Assembly (NCBI GenBank): GCA_049323895.1
Contig: JBMOKT010000021.1
Location: 124,001 to 188,000, forward strand
Reading direction: 5' to 3'
Length of the DNA: 64,000 bases
Source of the DNA: JBMOKT01 sp049323895
Lineage (GTDB): Bacteria > Bacillota > Peptococcia > Peptococcales > BICA1-8
In this document: positions 26,249 through 34,938 of the stretch, piece after piece
How the letters are laid out: every line of letters starts with the position of its first letter
How positions within the stretch are numbered: position 1 is the first letter of the stretch
Notes under the pieces: model-generated
What the model saw: only the letters and a program-made list of their open reading frames with translations
Told to the model about the DNA's origin: nothing
Databases searched by the model: none
Program-made: the position numbers and the translations under genes

Positions 26249-26923
26249 CTAGCCCCCCAATGTCACGTCTTGCTCCTGATACCACTCCAACGCCCTAAAG
26301 AACTGTTCCGGCTTGAAATCCGGCCAATACTCATCCACAACAAAAAAATCAGCATAAATAGACTGGACCGGGAGAAAACCGCTCAACCTGCGCCGTCCTC
26401 CCCAGCGAATGATTAGATCAATACGTGAGATATCCGAGGATGCAATATTATGTATGAGGTTATCATAATTCCAGTCTCCGCTAAAACCTTTGTTTTTCAA
26501 AGTGTAGTTCAAATCCCAGTTCCAACCGTAATTAACTAGAAAATTAACCTTTATCAGACCTTTGCCAAATCGCTTTCTTTTAGTAAAAGGAAGCAGTTCC
26601 CGGGGGAACAAGGGGGAATCCGAATTCCCGATAACAAGCAAATCTGCATCCTTATCTGCCAACTGCATTACTGCATTTACACAGGCCTTTTGAAAAGCCT
26701 TGGTCTGGATGGCAGGTCGTTTAGTATTGTCCTGGGTAAAGCCATAAAAGGTTATTTCTTCTATACCCAACTCAGAACAAATTTGAAATAAATCAAACCC
26801 CGGATTTATTCCAAACTGATAACCTGACTGTTTGGGTAATCCCCGTTCTTGGGCCCAACGGCGATTTCCATCAGGAATAAAGCCTATATGTTTCGGAAGC
26901 CTTTTAAAACTAGGTAAGTTCAT
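26249..26923 (-). CDS. divergent cis-prenyltransferase (undecaprenyl diphosphate synthase family)
   Basis: Makes or resembles the enzyme that condenses isopentenyl diphosphate units in cis. The 224 residues keep the catalytic Asp (PDGNRRWAQERG, near residue 20), FTQDNTKRP in place of the usual FSTENW-RP, and the C-terminal block WGGRRRLSGFLPVQSIYADFF...WPDF. Differences from typical UppS are Arg for the second Gly of DGNGRW, Tyr for His in the GHxxG motif, and loss of the Glu in the TSGE segment. AGGTGG precedes the ATG at 26923; a GTG nine bases earlier overlaps it. It is alone, without cdsA/dxr neighbours, so it is probably not the housekeeping uppS. Confidence 0.8.
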   Translation of the reverse strand: MNLPSFKRLPKHIGFIPDGNRRWAQERGLPKQSGYQFGINPGFDLFQICSELGIEEITFYGFTQDNTKRPAIQTKAFQKACVNAVMQLADKDADLLVIGNSDSPLFPRELLPFTKRKRFGKGLIKVNFLVNYGWNWDLNYTLKNKGFSGDWNYDNLIHNIASSDISRIDLIIRWGGRRRLSGFLPVQSIYADFFVVDEYWPDFKPEQFFRALEWYQEQDVTLGG

Positions 26924-26983
26924 TTTATCCACCTATTTCCTTTAAAATCTTTAATTAGTATTTCACCTAGTTATATTTTTAAA

Positions 26984-27008
26984 CAAAAAAAACCAGTATC
27001 ACTGGTTT
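26984..27008 (-). terminator. intrinsic terminator of fdhD
   Basis: AAACCAGT / ACTGGTTT stem followed by TTTTTTG on the minus strand, starting within the fdhD stop codon. Confidence 0.85.
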
Positions 27009-27792
27009 ATTGAGTATTAATATCATCATTTATTATTCGCTGACGACTAGAATAGATATATCCGCTGCTACCTTTCATATAACCAATTAAGGTTATTCCT
27101 ATATCTTCCGCTGTTTGTGCCGCCAAGGAAGTAGCACTGGAAAAGGAAACAATCATGGGAATATTCATTTTAGCACATTTTAATACTATTTCAGTAGAAA
27201 TACGACCCGTTAGGTATAACGGCTTTTCCTGGATATCAAAAGAGTCAAGGAGGCTGCAGCCAATAATTTTATCTACAGCATTATGTCGTCCCACATCTCT
27301 TTTAAGGATAATTTCTTTTCCCAAAAAAACTGCGGCACTATGCACCCCACCTGTACTTTTTTCAATTAAAGATTCCTTTTGAAATACCTTCATTTCATTT
27401 TGAATTTGAGAAAGGTTAACCCTGTAATCCATATTTATATTAAAGTTTAATTCCTTGGAATTTAAGAAACTCATTCCCATTCCGCATCCCGAGGTAATAG
27501 TACTTTCACCTGCTAAATCCTCCAGGTTGACCACCTGTTCAGCATAGACAAATACTCTCCTGCTGTCATTATCAACCTTTATTTCCATAAAGTTATTATT
27601 AGAGCAAATCAGACCTTCCACAGTAAAGAAACCTGCAGCCAATTGCTCCAAATTCTCAGGTGTACAATAAAGGGAGACAATTCTCTTATTATTTAAAAAC
27701 AAGGTGTATTTTTCTTCTTCTGCAATATTTATAGCTATCCACTGCTGACCTTTTTGTTTTGAATACTGAAGAATTCTTCTTTTAATAAACAT
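27007..27792 (-). CDS. fdhD: formate dehydrogenase accessory sulfurtransferase FdhD
   Basis: FdhD transfers sulfur from IscS to the molybdenum or tungsten bis-MGD cofactor of formate dehydrogenase. The 261 residues follow the family: AAGFFTVEGLI, the STGGVHSAAVF block, DVGRHNAVDKIIG (near residue 168) and the C-terminal LTLIGYMKG-like end. The loop normally carrying CxxC reads SGCGMGMSF, so only Cys103 remains and the second Cys is Gly106. GGGGT precedes the ATG. No formate dehydrogenase gene is in the window, so its client is encoded elsewhere. Confidence 0.92.
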   Translation of the reverse strand: MFIKRRILQYSKQKGQQWIAINIAEEEKYTLFLNNKRIVSLYCTPENLEQLAAGFFTVEGLICSNNNFMEIKVDNDSRRVFVYAEQVVNLEDLAGESTITSGCGMGMSFLNSKELNFNINMDYRVNLSQIQNEMKVFQKESLIEKSTGGVHSAAVFLGKEIILKRDVGRHNAVDKIIGCSLLDSFDIQEKPLYLTGRISTEIVLKCAKMNIPMIVSFSSATSLAAQTAEDIGITLIGYMKGSSGYIYSSRQRIINDDINTQ

Positions 27793-27849
27793 GTCTTTAC
27801 CCCGTATCTAATCAATTAGTCATTACACCCAGATAAAACTTTGCATCCT

Positions 27850-28590
27850 TCATACATAAATCATCTTTTTTGTCATACCGCCATCAATAATAAGATTTGC
27901 CCCATTAATAAAATTATTATCTTTATTTGCTAGGAAGAGGCATGCCCGGGCAATGTCTTCCGATCTGCCGACCCTATTAGAAAAATGCTGCCTATGTTCC
28001 TCTTCCGTTAAGCCTTCATAATTACTATTATGTATCCAACCAGGGCTAATACAATTAACGGTTATACCCTCAGGAGCAAAAGAAGCTGCCAAGGCATGGG
28101 TCAAGGCTATAATCCCGCCTTTAGAAGCAGCATAGACCTCGGAACCAGGCTCAGACATAAAAGCTCTGGTCGATGCAATATTAATAATTGCCCCTCCACC
28201 CCCTTTTGCCATTAGCTTACCGCATTCACGGGAACATAAAAAGGCTCCCCGCAAATTAACATTAATAATCTTGTCCCACTGATCCACACTTATTTCAAAA
28301 GGAGATTCCCAATAGGAAATCCCAGCATTATTAATTAAAACATCGATTCTTCCCCAGGTCTTTTCAACCTCTGCTGCCATATTTCTTATACTTTTTTCCT
28401 GACCCACATCAGTTTGAATAAAGAGAGCCTGCTGATTATTTCCCTTTATATATTCTTCTGCTTGACGACCTTTTTCATTATCTATTTCAGCAATTACTAC
28501 CCGAGCTCCTTTTTGGGCAAATTCCAGAGCGATACCTCTCCCGATTCCACCCCCAGCCCCTGTTACGATGACCACTTTTTCATGGAACAT
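27850..28590 (-). CDS. short-chain dehydrogenase/reductase
   Basis: NAD(P)-dependent classical SDR of 246 residues: cofactor motif TGAGGGIGRG (residues about 10-19), NNAG (NVLINNAGIS), catalytic Ser in INIAST and YAASK, and the C-terminal INGANLIIDGGMTKK. An acidic residue after the second strand (VIAEIDNEKG) favours NAD(H). The start is the ATG at 28590, eight bases after AAAGGGG; an upstream frame extension to 28671 has no site. It sits alone between fdhD and PFOR with a terminator above. Substrate unknown. Confidence 0.88.
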   Translation of the reverse strand: MFHEKVVIVTGAGGGIGRGIALEFAQKGARVVIAEIDNEKGRQAEEYIKGNNQQALFIQTDVGQEKSIRNMAAEVEKTWGRIDVLINNAGISYWESPFEISVDQWDKIINVNLRGAFLCSRECGKLMAKGGGGAIINIASTRAFMSEPGSEVYAASKGGIIALTHALAASFAPEGITVNCISPGWIHNSNYEGLTEEEHRQHFSNRVGRSEDIARACLFLANKDNNFINGANLIIDGGMTKKMIYV

Positions 28591-28681
28591 ATGTAAAACC
28601 CCTTTGAAAATATCACAATTACAGCTACTTAAAAAGTATATTACTAAATTTGCTTTACTACAAGCTTGCATTACTTTTTAA

Positions 28682-28742
28682 CAAAAGAGAACAGCCCGGT
28701 TATCGTAATACCAGACGATACGACGACACACGCGGGCTGTGG
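28682..28742 (-). terminator. long-stem terminator of PFOR
   Basis: ACAGCCCG / CGGGCTGT outer stem with an inner TATCGT / ACGATA stem, followed by TCTCTTTTGTT on the minus strand, about 25 bases after the PFOR stop codon. Confidence 0.75.
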
Positions 28743-28766
28743 TTTAAAACTAACTGTTTATAAGGA

Positions 28767-31700
28767 TTACTGGCAGCTTGCTGCCATTCTCTTATATGAT
28801 TCATATCTCTCTTTCGCTGCTTCTTCCGCTAATTGGAATAACTCTTCAGCTATCTCGGGGAAGGATTTAGCTAATGAGGCATATCGTACTTCACCCAGCA
28901 AAAAATCCCTGAAGCTTGCTGTGGGTTCTTTGGAATCAAGAACAAAGGGATTCTTGCCTTCTGCTTTTAATAAGGGGTTGTATCTCCATAAATGCCAGTA
29001 GCCGCATTCAACAGCTTTTTTCATCTCTTCCATGGCACTTCCCATACCTGCTTTAATACCATGGTTAATACAGGGAGCATAGGCAATAACCAGAGATGGT
29101 CCAGGATATGCCTCTGCTTCTGCAATTGCTTTTAAAGCCTGGTTCATATTTGCTCCCATAGCAATCTGGGCAACATACACATAACCATAGGTTGTTGCTA
29201 TCATGCCTAAATCTTTTTTCTTAATCTTCTTACCGGAAGCAGCAAATTTAGCAACGGCAGCAACAGGCGTAGCCTTGGAGGATTGACCACCGGTATTGGA
29301 GTATACCTCTGTATCGAATACCAGTACATTAAAGTCCTCACCAGATGCCAAAACGTGATCTAAACCACCGTAGCCGATATCATACGCCCAGCCGTCACCA
29401 CCAACAATCCACTGGGATCTCTTAACTAAAAAGTCTTTTCGATTGGCTATTTCCTTAACTACTTGGTTAGTTTCTTTATCTAATAAGGGCAACATCTTAA
29501 AGGCAGCCGCCTTGGAAGCTTTTGCATCATCCTTACCTGCCAACCAATCCTGGAAGACATCCTTTAATTCCTGTGAAATGTCTAAGGTAAGGGCTTCTTC
29601 CATTAACATAGCAATTTTTTCTCTAATTTTCTTAGTAGCCAAAACCATACCTAAGCCATACTCGGCATTATCTTCAAACAAGGAGTTAGCCCAAGCTGGT
29701 CCCTTGCCTTCCTTATTAGTGCAATATGGTGTACTGGGTGCTGAACCGCCCCAGATAGAGGAGCATCCTGTAGCATTAGCCACCAGCATTCTATCGCCAA
29801 ACAACTGGGTCACCAGCTTGGCGTATGGTGTTTCACCACATCCTGCACAAGCCCCGGAGAACTCCAACAAGGGCTGAGCAAACTGGCTTCCTTTGACAGT
29901 TTCTATATTCCATAAATTATCTTTAATAGAGATTTTATCAGCAGCAAATTGCCAGTTGGCTGCCTGCTTTTCGACCTGTTCTTCTACGGGTTTCATTATT
30001 AAAGCCTTGTCTTTAGCAGGGCATACCTGGGCACAGCTGCCACATCCGGTACAATCAAGAGGGCTGACCTGCACTCTAAACTGCAGACCCTCCAGTTGCT
30101 TGCCAATGGCTTTTTTAACAGCAAAACCCTGGGGAGCAGCTTTCATTTCTTCCTCATTCAGCAAGAAGGGTCTAATAGCTGCATGGGGACAAACATAGGA
30201 GCATTGGTTGCATTGGATACAATTGTCTATCTGCCACTCAGGAACATCAATGGCAATCATCCGCTTTTCATAGGCAGACGTTCCTTGAGGGAATGTTCCA
30301 TCTTCCCTGCCAACAAAGGTACTGACGGGAAGTTTGTCACCCTGCTGAGCATTCATAGGCTCTACTACATTTTTGATGAATTCGGGAGCATCAGTGGCAG
30401 CTGCCACCTCATCATAAACCTGAATATTTGCCCACTGGGTCGGTACATCTACCTTAACTAATGCCTCGGCTGCCTTATCAACAGCTGCACAGTTCATTTG
30501 AACTATTTTTTCGCCCTTTTTACCATATGTTTTTTCAATGGCTTCTTTAATATAGCGAACAGCATCCCCATATGGAATTACATCTGCCAGCTTGAAGAAA
30601 GCCGATTGCATAACCATATTAATTCTTCCACCAAGACCTATTTGCTGTGCGATGGCAACTGCATTTATGATGTAGAAATTAATATTATTATCGGCAAGGT
30701 ATTTCTTCATTTTAGTTGGCAGTTTTTCTTCTAACTCTTCTGGTTTCCAAGTGCAGTTTAAGACAAATGTACCACCAGCCTTTAGCCCTTCCAGCACTTC
30801 ATATTGATGCACATATGAAGGCTTATGGCAGGCAATAAAATCTGCAGTGTCAATCAGGTATGTGGACCGAATAGGTTTTTGTCCAAAACGTAGGTGAGAA
30901 ATCGTTACACCACCAGATTTTTTAGAGTCATAAGCAAAATACCCTTGAGCATAAAGGTCTGTATTGTCCCCAATTATCTTAATGGCATCCTTGTTGGCAC
31001 CAACTGTTCCATCAGAGCCAAAGCCCCAAAACTTGCAGCGGGTTGTGCCTTTGCCGGCTGTATTAATTTTTTCAGTAACAGGAAGGCTGGTAAAGGTGAC
31101 ATCATCCACAATTCCAATAGTAAAACCATCCTTGGGTATTTCTGCTTTTAGGTTGTCATAAACCGCTTTAAGCTGGGAAGGAGTAACATCCTTAGAACCT
31201 AAACCATAACGCCCCCCTACAATTAATGGAGCATTCTCCTTGCCATAAAAAAGGGACCGCACATCTAAGTATAAAGGTTCACCCAGGGCACCTGGTTCTT
31301 TACATCTATCAAGAACAGAAATTTTCTTAACTGTTTGTGGAAGTATATTAAAGAAATATTTTTCCGAAAAGGGTCGATAAAGGTGTACTTTTATTAAACC
31401 AACTTTTTCACCCTTAGCAGTTAAATAATCTACTGTTTCTTCTAAAGCTTCACAAACTGAGCCCATAGCAACTACAACATGTTCCGCGTCAGGAGCACCA
31501 TAATAGTTGAAGGGCAGATATTCCCGGCCTGTTATTGCACTAATTTCTTTAAGATAGCCGGCAACGGTATCGGCTACTTCAGCATAGTATGTATTTGAAG
31601 CTTCCTTAGCTTGGAAGAAGATATCCGGATTCTGGGCAGTTCCCCTTAATACGGGATGTTCGGGACTTAATGCCTTGTCTCTAAAAGCTTGTATAGCATC

Positions 31701-32291
31701 ATGGTCTACCAATTTATTAAACACTTCATAATCAATTGCTTCAATTTTTTGCACCTCATGGGAGGTCCTGAAACCGTCAAAGAAATGTATAAAAGGAACC
31801 CTGGATTTAATTGCCGATAAATGGGCAACTCCGCCTATATCCATGACCTCCTGTACACTACCTGATGCCAGCATAGCAAAACCTGTTTGACGGCAAGCCA
31901 TAACGTCCTGGTGGTCACCAAATATAGAAAGGGCATGACCTGCTAAAGCACGGGCACTGACATGAAATACACCCGGCAAAAGTTCACCTGCAATTTTATA
32001 CATATTAGGAATCATCAACAGCAACCCCTGGGAAGCTGTAAAAGTAGTTGTGAGAGCACCTGCTGCCAAAGATCCATGTACTGCACCTGCTGCACCTGCT
32101 TCAGATTGCATTTCGGTTACAGTAACAGTCTGTCCAAAAATGTTTTTCTTGCCATTAGCACTCCATTCATCAACAAGTTCTGCCATGTTGGATGATGGGG
32201 TAATGGGGTAGATGGCTGCAACATCGGTGAATGCATAGGATACATATGCCGCTGCAGTATTGCCATCCATAGTCTTCATTACCTTTTTCAT
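28767..32291 (-). CDS. nifJ: pyruvate:ferredoxin (flavodoxin) oxidoreductase
   Basis: Single-chain PFOR that decarboxylates pyruvate to acetyl-CoA and CO2 and reduces ferredoxin, a central anaerobic reaction. The 1174 residues contain, in order, the pyrimidine-binding domain (MDGNTAAAYVSYAFTDVAAIYPITPSS), the gamma domain, a 2[4Fe-4S] ferredoxin domain (CIQCNQCSYVCP near 690 and CTGCGSCAQVCP near 745), and the TPP domain with CAGCGETPYAKL and GDGWAYDIGYGG. The ATG at 32291 was chosen for AAGGAG eight bases upstream; a GTG at 32300 overlaps that site. It is monocistronic, with a near-consensus promoter and a terminator. Confidence 0.97.
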   Translation of the reverse strand: MKKVMKTMDGNTAAAYVSYAFTDVAAIYPITPSSNMAELVDEWSANGKKNIFGQTVTVTEMQSEAGAAGAVHGSLAAGALTTTFTASQGLLLMIPNMYKIAGELLPGVFHVSARALAGHALSIFGDHQDVMACRQTGFAMLASGSVQEVMDIGGVAHLSAIKSRVPFIHFFDGFRTSHEVQKIEAIDYEVFNKLVDHDAIQAFRDKALSPEHPVLRGTAQNPDIFFQAKEASNTYYAEVADTVAGYLKEISAITGREYLPFNYYGAPDAEHVVVAMGSVCEALEETVDYLTAKGEKVGLIKVHLYRPFSEKYFFNILPQTVKKISVLDRCKEPGALGEPLYLDVRSLFYGKENAPLIVGGRYGLGSKDVTPSQLKAVYDNLKAEIPKDGFTIGIVDDVTFTSLPVTEKINTAGKGTTRCKFWGFGSDGTVGANKDAIKIIGDNTDLYAQGYFAYDSKKSGGVTISHLRFGQKPIRSTYLIDTADFIACHKPSYVHQYEVLEGLKAGGTFVLNCTWKPEELEEKLPTKMKKYLADNNINFYIINAVAIAQQIGLGGRINMVMQSAFFKLADVIPYGDAVRYIKEAIEKTYGKKGEKIVQMNCAAVDKAAEALVKVDVPTQWANIQVYDEVAAATDAPEFIKNVVEPMNAQQGDKLPVSTFVGREDGTFPQGTSAYEKRMIAIDVPEWQIDNCIQCNQCSYVCPHAAIRPFLLNEEEMKAAPQGFAVKKAIGKQLEGLQFRVQVSPLDCTGCGSCAQVCPAKDKALIMKPVEEQVEKQAANWQFAADKISIKDNLWNIETVKGSQFAQPLLEFSGACAGCGETPYAKLVTQLFGDRMLVANATGCSSIWGGSAPSTPYCTNKEGKGPAWANSLFEDNAEYGLGMVLATKKIREKIAMLMEEALTLDISQELKDVFQDWLAGKDDAKASKAAAFKMLPLLDKETNQVVKEIANRKDFLVKRSQWIVGGDGWAYDIGYGGLDHVLASGEDFNVLVFDTEVYSNTGGQSSKATPVAAVAKFAASGKKIKKKDLGMIATTYGYVYVAQIAMGANMNQALKAIAEAEAYPGPSLVIAYAPCINHGIKAGMGSAMEEMKKAVECGYWHLWRYNPLLKAEGKNPFVLDSKEPTASFRDFLLGEVRYASLAKSFPEIAEELFQLAEEAAKERYESYKRMAASCQ

Positions 32292-32336
32292 ACTCCTCAC
32301 TCCTTGTGGAATTTTATGTATTCATTCCTAACCACA

Positions 32337-32366
32337 ATTATACAACTTATTGAATACATTTGTGAA
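32337..32366 (-). promoter_or_regulatory. sigma-A-type promoter of PFOR
   Basis: Minus strand: TTCACA (-35, one mismatch), an 18-base spacer, TATAAT (-10), about 45 bases above the start codon. Confidence 0.7.
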
Positions 32367-32493
32367 GAATACGGCGATATTTTGTAATTTTCAGATAAAA
32401 ACGGAAAGTTCCAGAGTAATTTTGGGCTATTCAGCTATAATAGCCAATTATCTGCTTTTTAGTTACTTGACAAAGTTTTCACTAGCACAAACA

Positions 32494-32561
<68 letters not shown>

Positions 32562-32569
32562 AACCGTGT

Positions 32570-32790
32570 CACCACGTATTTTAAGCTTTCTTGATGTGCG
32601 CGATGACTGTCATTTTACCGGAATGTGCTACCGTGACACCGATAAATCATTTCAGTAACACAGTAGCACAGACATTCTGTATAGCCAATAAGCTTACACA
32701 CGGACATTTTGAATAACATCTTGGCTTACACACGAGTGATTTGGTTTTCTGTAGCCACTGTAGGTTCTGTAGCCACAGTAGGTTCTTCTC
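32570..32790. repeat. dispersed intergenic repeat region
   Basis: Rest of the 557-bp spacer. 32653-32702 matches 7230-7279 in about 40 of 50 positions. 32747-32785 holds two CTGTAGCCAC(T/A)GTAGG units. No open reading frame with a ribosome binding site is seen. Confidence 0.6.
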
Positions 32791-32848
32791 TAGTATATCA
32801 ACTTTATAAAGGGTATAATTAGATTGGCTTTTGAAAGGAAGGTATAGG

Positions 32849-33541
32849 ATGGATAGTCAAAGGATATGGGAGATAGACTTTCTCAGGGGAGTAGCCATTA
32901 TTTTAATGAGCTTATTTCACCTGTTATACGATTTAAGCGAATTCTATGGTTTTAACATTGATTATACAACAGGGATAGTTGACCTTATAGGAGAAACATC
33001 GGCTTTGATGTTTATTCTTTTGACAGGTATAAGCTGCGCTTTGAGCAGAAGCAACATTAGACGGGGATTAAAGATTTTATTTTTTGCAATGATAATTACC
33101 GTTGTTACCTATATTTACGATACGGATACCTATATTAACTTTGGGATTTTACATTTAATTGGAACAAGTATTTTTCTCTACTATGTATTTAAAGATTTAA
33201 ATTCACTTTGGCTGATAGTAATTGGAACCTTCATCATTTTACTGGGGAATTATTTTGACGGCATTGCCGTAAATACTAATTTTTTTGTACCATTAGGTTT
33301 AACTACTGCCTACTATGCTTCCCTGGACTTCTATCCCCTATTCCCCTACTTTGGTGTCTTTCTTTATGGGGTTGCTCTGAGGAAGATAGTCTATCCCAGT
33401 AAAAAGAGCATTTTTAACTTTTCCTGGGAAAAGAGCCCTGTTAATTCCCTTGGGCAGCACTCTTTATTAATCTATCTAACACATCAACCAGTTTTTTTAG
33501 TTCTGCTCGTTCTTATGCAGAGGTTAGGATTGATAAGTTAA
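32849..33541 (+). CDS. DUF1624 / heparan-alpha-glucosaminide acetyltransferase-like membrane protein
   Basis: A 230-residue protein with about seven membrane helices. The start RIWEIDFLRGVAIILMSLFHLLYDL is the hallmark of this acyltransferase-like family: an Asp-x-x-Arg-Gly turn and an in-membrane His that in the eukaryotic relative accepts the acetyl group. The ATG at 32849 has AAAGGAAGG seven bases upstream; a TTG at 32831 would include that site. It is one of only two plus-strand genes, is monocistronic and ends at a strong shared terminator. The acceptor is unknown, possibly a cell-envelope sugar. Confidence 0.85.
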   Translation: MDSQRIWEIDFLRGVAIILMSLFHLLYDLSEFYGFNIDYTTGIVDLIGETSALMFILLTGISCALSRSNIRRGLKILFFAMIITVVTYIYDTDTYINFGILHLIGTSIFLYYVFKDLNSLWLIVIGTFIILLGNYFDGIAVNTNFFVPLGLTTAYYASLDFYPLFPYFGVFLYGVALRKIVYPSKKSIFNFSWEKSPVNSLGQHSLLIYLTHQPVFLVLLVLMQRLGLIS

Positions 33542-33573
33542 TGAAAATAGTGGCTAGATGGATAAAAGTATGA

Positions 33574-33605
33574 AAAAGCTAGGTGCAAAGACCTAGCTTT
33601 TTTTC
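33574..33605. terminator. bidirectional terminator
   Basis: AAAGCTAGGT / ACCTAGCTTT stem with a 6-base loop and TTTTTTT on the plus strand. It lies between the convergent genes at 32849 (+) and 33593 (-) and overlaps the stop codon of the latter. Confidence 0.9.
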
Positions 33606-33760
33606 TTACCCTGTCCATCAACATCAATCTCACGAACGTTTTCAAACATTTTGTGGGGATTTTTGGGTTCAAACTCTGTTCCAAATTCATATTTTTCCGG
33701 ACCCTCAACATTTAAAATGCCACTTTCCTTTTTTTTGCCTTTCTCCGGTTCTTTGACCAC
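33593..33760 (-). CDS. small charged protein, 55 residues, unknown
   Basis: A short gene found by reading the spacer directly. CAGGAGGTG stands six bases before a GTG start at 33760, and the frame runs 55 codons to a TAG inside the shared terminator. The product begins MVKEPEKGKKKESG and has a short EGPEKYEFGTEFEPKNP stretch, then DVDGQGKKKS. It is very hydrophilic with Lys-rich ends and no membrane segment. The strong ribosome binding site and the exact fit to the terminator argue for a real gene. No family recognised. Confidence 0.65.
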   Translation of the reverse strand: MVKEPEKGKKKESGILNVEGPEKYEFGTEFEPKNPHKMFENVREIDVDGQGKKKS

Positions 33761-33816
33761 AAAAAACACCTCCTGATTAGTATTATTATTTCAACCCATC
33801 AGCAGGTTATACATAT

Positions 33817-34536
33817 TTATCCTATTTTTACAGCCTCTTTTAGATAAATATTTCCTGTATAGAGGGCTTTGCCTACTATTACCCCTTCTACACCGATAGA
33901 ACCTAATTTAGCAATTTCTTCTAAGTCCTTAAGGGAAGATACGCCACCGGATATAATTACTTTAAGACCTGTTTTTTCAGCCAGTTCTTTAGCCGTCTCT
34001 AGATTAGGTCCCTTCAGGGAGCCGTCACGGCGGGTATCATTAAATACTACCCGCATTACTCCTAATTCAGTTAAATATTGAGCCATTTGCAAAATGGTCC
34101 AATCGGTTGGCTGATTCCATCCTTCAATGGCAACCATATTATTTTTGCCTTCAATCCCAACTGCTACCTTATGACCAAATTCTTTACAGGCTTGCCCTAT
34201 TAGTTTTGGATCCCGTGCCGGTATAGTACCTAATATAACCCTGGCTACACCTGCTTGCAAAACATCTTCCACATGTTTTATTGACCTAATTCCGCCCGCT
34301 ACCTGCAGGGGAATATTAACATTATCAACTATTTCTTTAATAACATCTAAATTTTCCGGTGCTCCGGTGAAAGACCCATCCAAATCAGTAATATGAATCA
34401 TACCAGCCCCCTGGTTTTTCCACCATGCTGCCACTTCTACTGGGTCATCCTTACCTTCAAGCTCTTCAAAAACAGGTTCTGATAGCAAATGGACAAACTT
34501 GCCGCATCTTATGTCCATAGCCGGTATGACTAACAT
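33817..34536 (-). CDS. HisA-like phosphoribosyl isomerase
   Basis: TIM-barrel protein of the HisA/HisF family. HisA isomerises ProFAR to PRFAR in histidine synthesis. The 239 residues keep the catalytic Asp8 (IPAMDIRCG), the first phosphate loop VAGGIRS, a DTRRDGSLKGPN loop with the second catalytic Asp region, and SGGVSS plus GVIVGKALY for the second phosphate. The strand after Asp8 (KFVHLLSEPVFEE) departs from the usual RLxxGd sequence. No other his gene is present; the upstream neighbour is yerC, 12 bases away. It may be a true hisA separated from its operon or a paralogue with another aminoaldose substrate. Confidence 0.8.
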   Translation of the reverse strand: MLVIPAMDIRCGKFVHLLSEPVFEELEGKDDPVEVAAWWKNQGAGMIHITDLDGSFTGAPENLDVIKEIVDNVNIPLQVAGGIRSIKHVEDVLQAGVARVILGTIPARDPKLIGQACKEFGHKVAVGIEGKNNMVAIEGWNQPTDWTILQMAQYLTELGVMRVVFNDTRRDGSLKGPNLETAKELAEKTGLKVIISGGVSSLKDLEEIAKLGSIGVEGVIVGKALYTGNIYLKEAVKIG

Positions 34537-34548
34537 GCAACCAACTCC

Positions 34549-34848
34549 TTATTCCTTTTTATCTTTAAGTTTTTCCAAAACAAGCTTATATCCGTCAGCA
34601 CCATAGTTTAAGCATCTTTTAACCCGGCTTATAGTAGCTGTACTGGCACCGGTTTCATTTGCGATATCAGTATAAGTCCTGTCAGCTGCCAGCATTTTTG
34701 CTACTTCCAGCCTTTGGGCAATAGCCTTTAATTCGCTCACAGTACAAATGTCTTCAAAAAAACGATAACATTCTTCTTGGTTTTTTAACTGGAGTATAGC
34801 CTCAAAAAGCCTATCAATGAAAGGTTCTTTCAATCGACTATTATACAT
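34549..34848 (-). CDS. yerC: YerC/YecD family TrpR-related DNA-binding protein
   Basis: A 99-residue helical protein of the TrpR superfamily. The helix-turn-helix region reads AKMLAADRTYTDIANETGASTATISRVKRCL (residues about 52-82). The N-terminal FLEDICTVSEL-like segment (here FFEDICTVSELKAIAQRL) is typical of YerC. The ATG at 34848 follows GGCGGAAG. The Bacillus homologue has been connected with control of histidine biosynthesis, and here the gene directly precedes a hisA homologue, which fits such a role. DNA target and ligand are not visible. Confidence 0.88.
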   Translation of the reverse strand: MYNSRLKEPFIDRLFEAILQLKNQEECYRFFEDICTVSELKAIAQRLEVAKMLAADRTYTDIANETGASTATISRVKRCLNYGADGYKLVLEKLKDKKE

Positions 34849-34938
34849 AATAATTCTTCCGCCTTTCAATATCAAATATTTCTTAATAAATATTCTTTAT
34901 AATTCAGAAGAATCCTTTTAGAAAGTTAATGTTTTATC

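Noticed and set aside
29443..29877. 144-codon plus-strand frame opposite PFOR
   Set aside because: Antisense shadow within a highly conserved enzyme.
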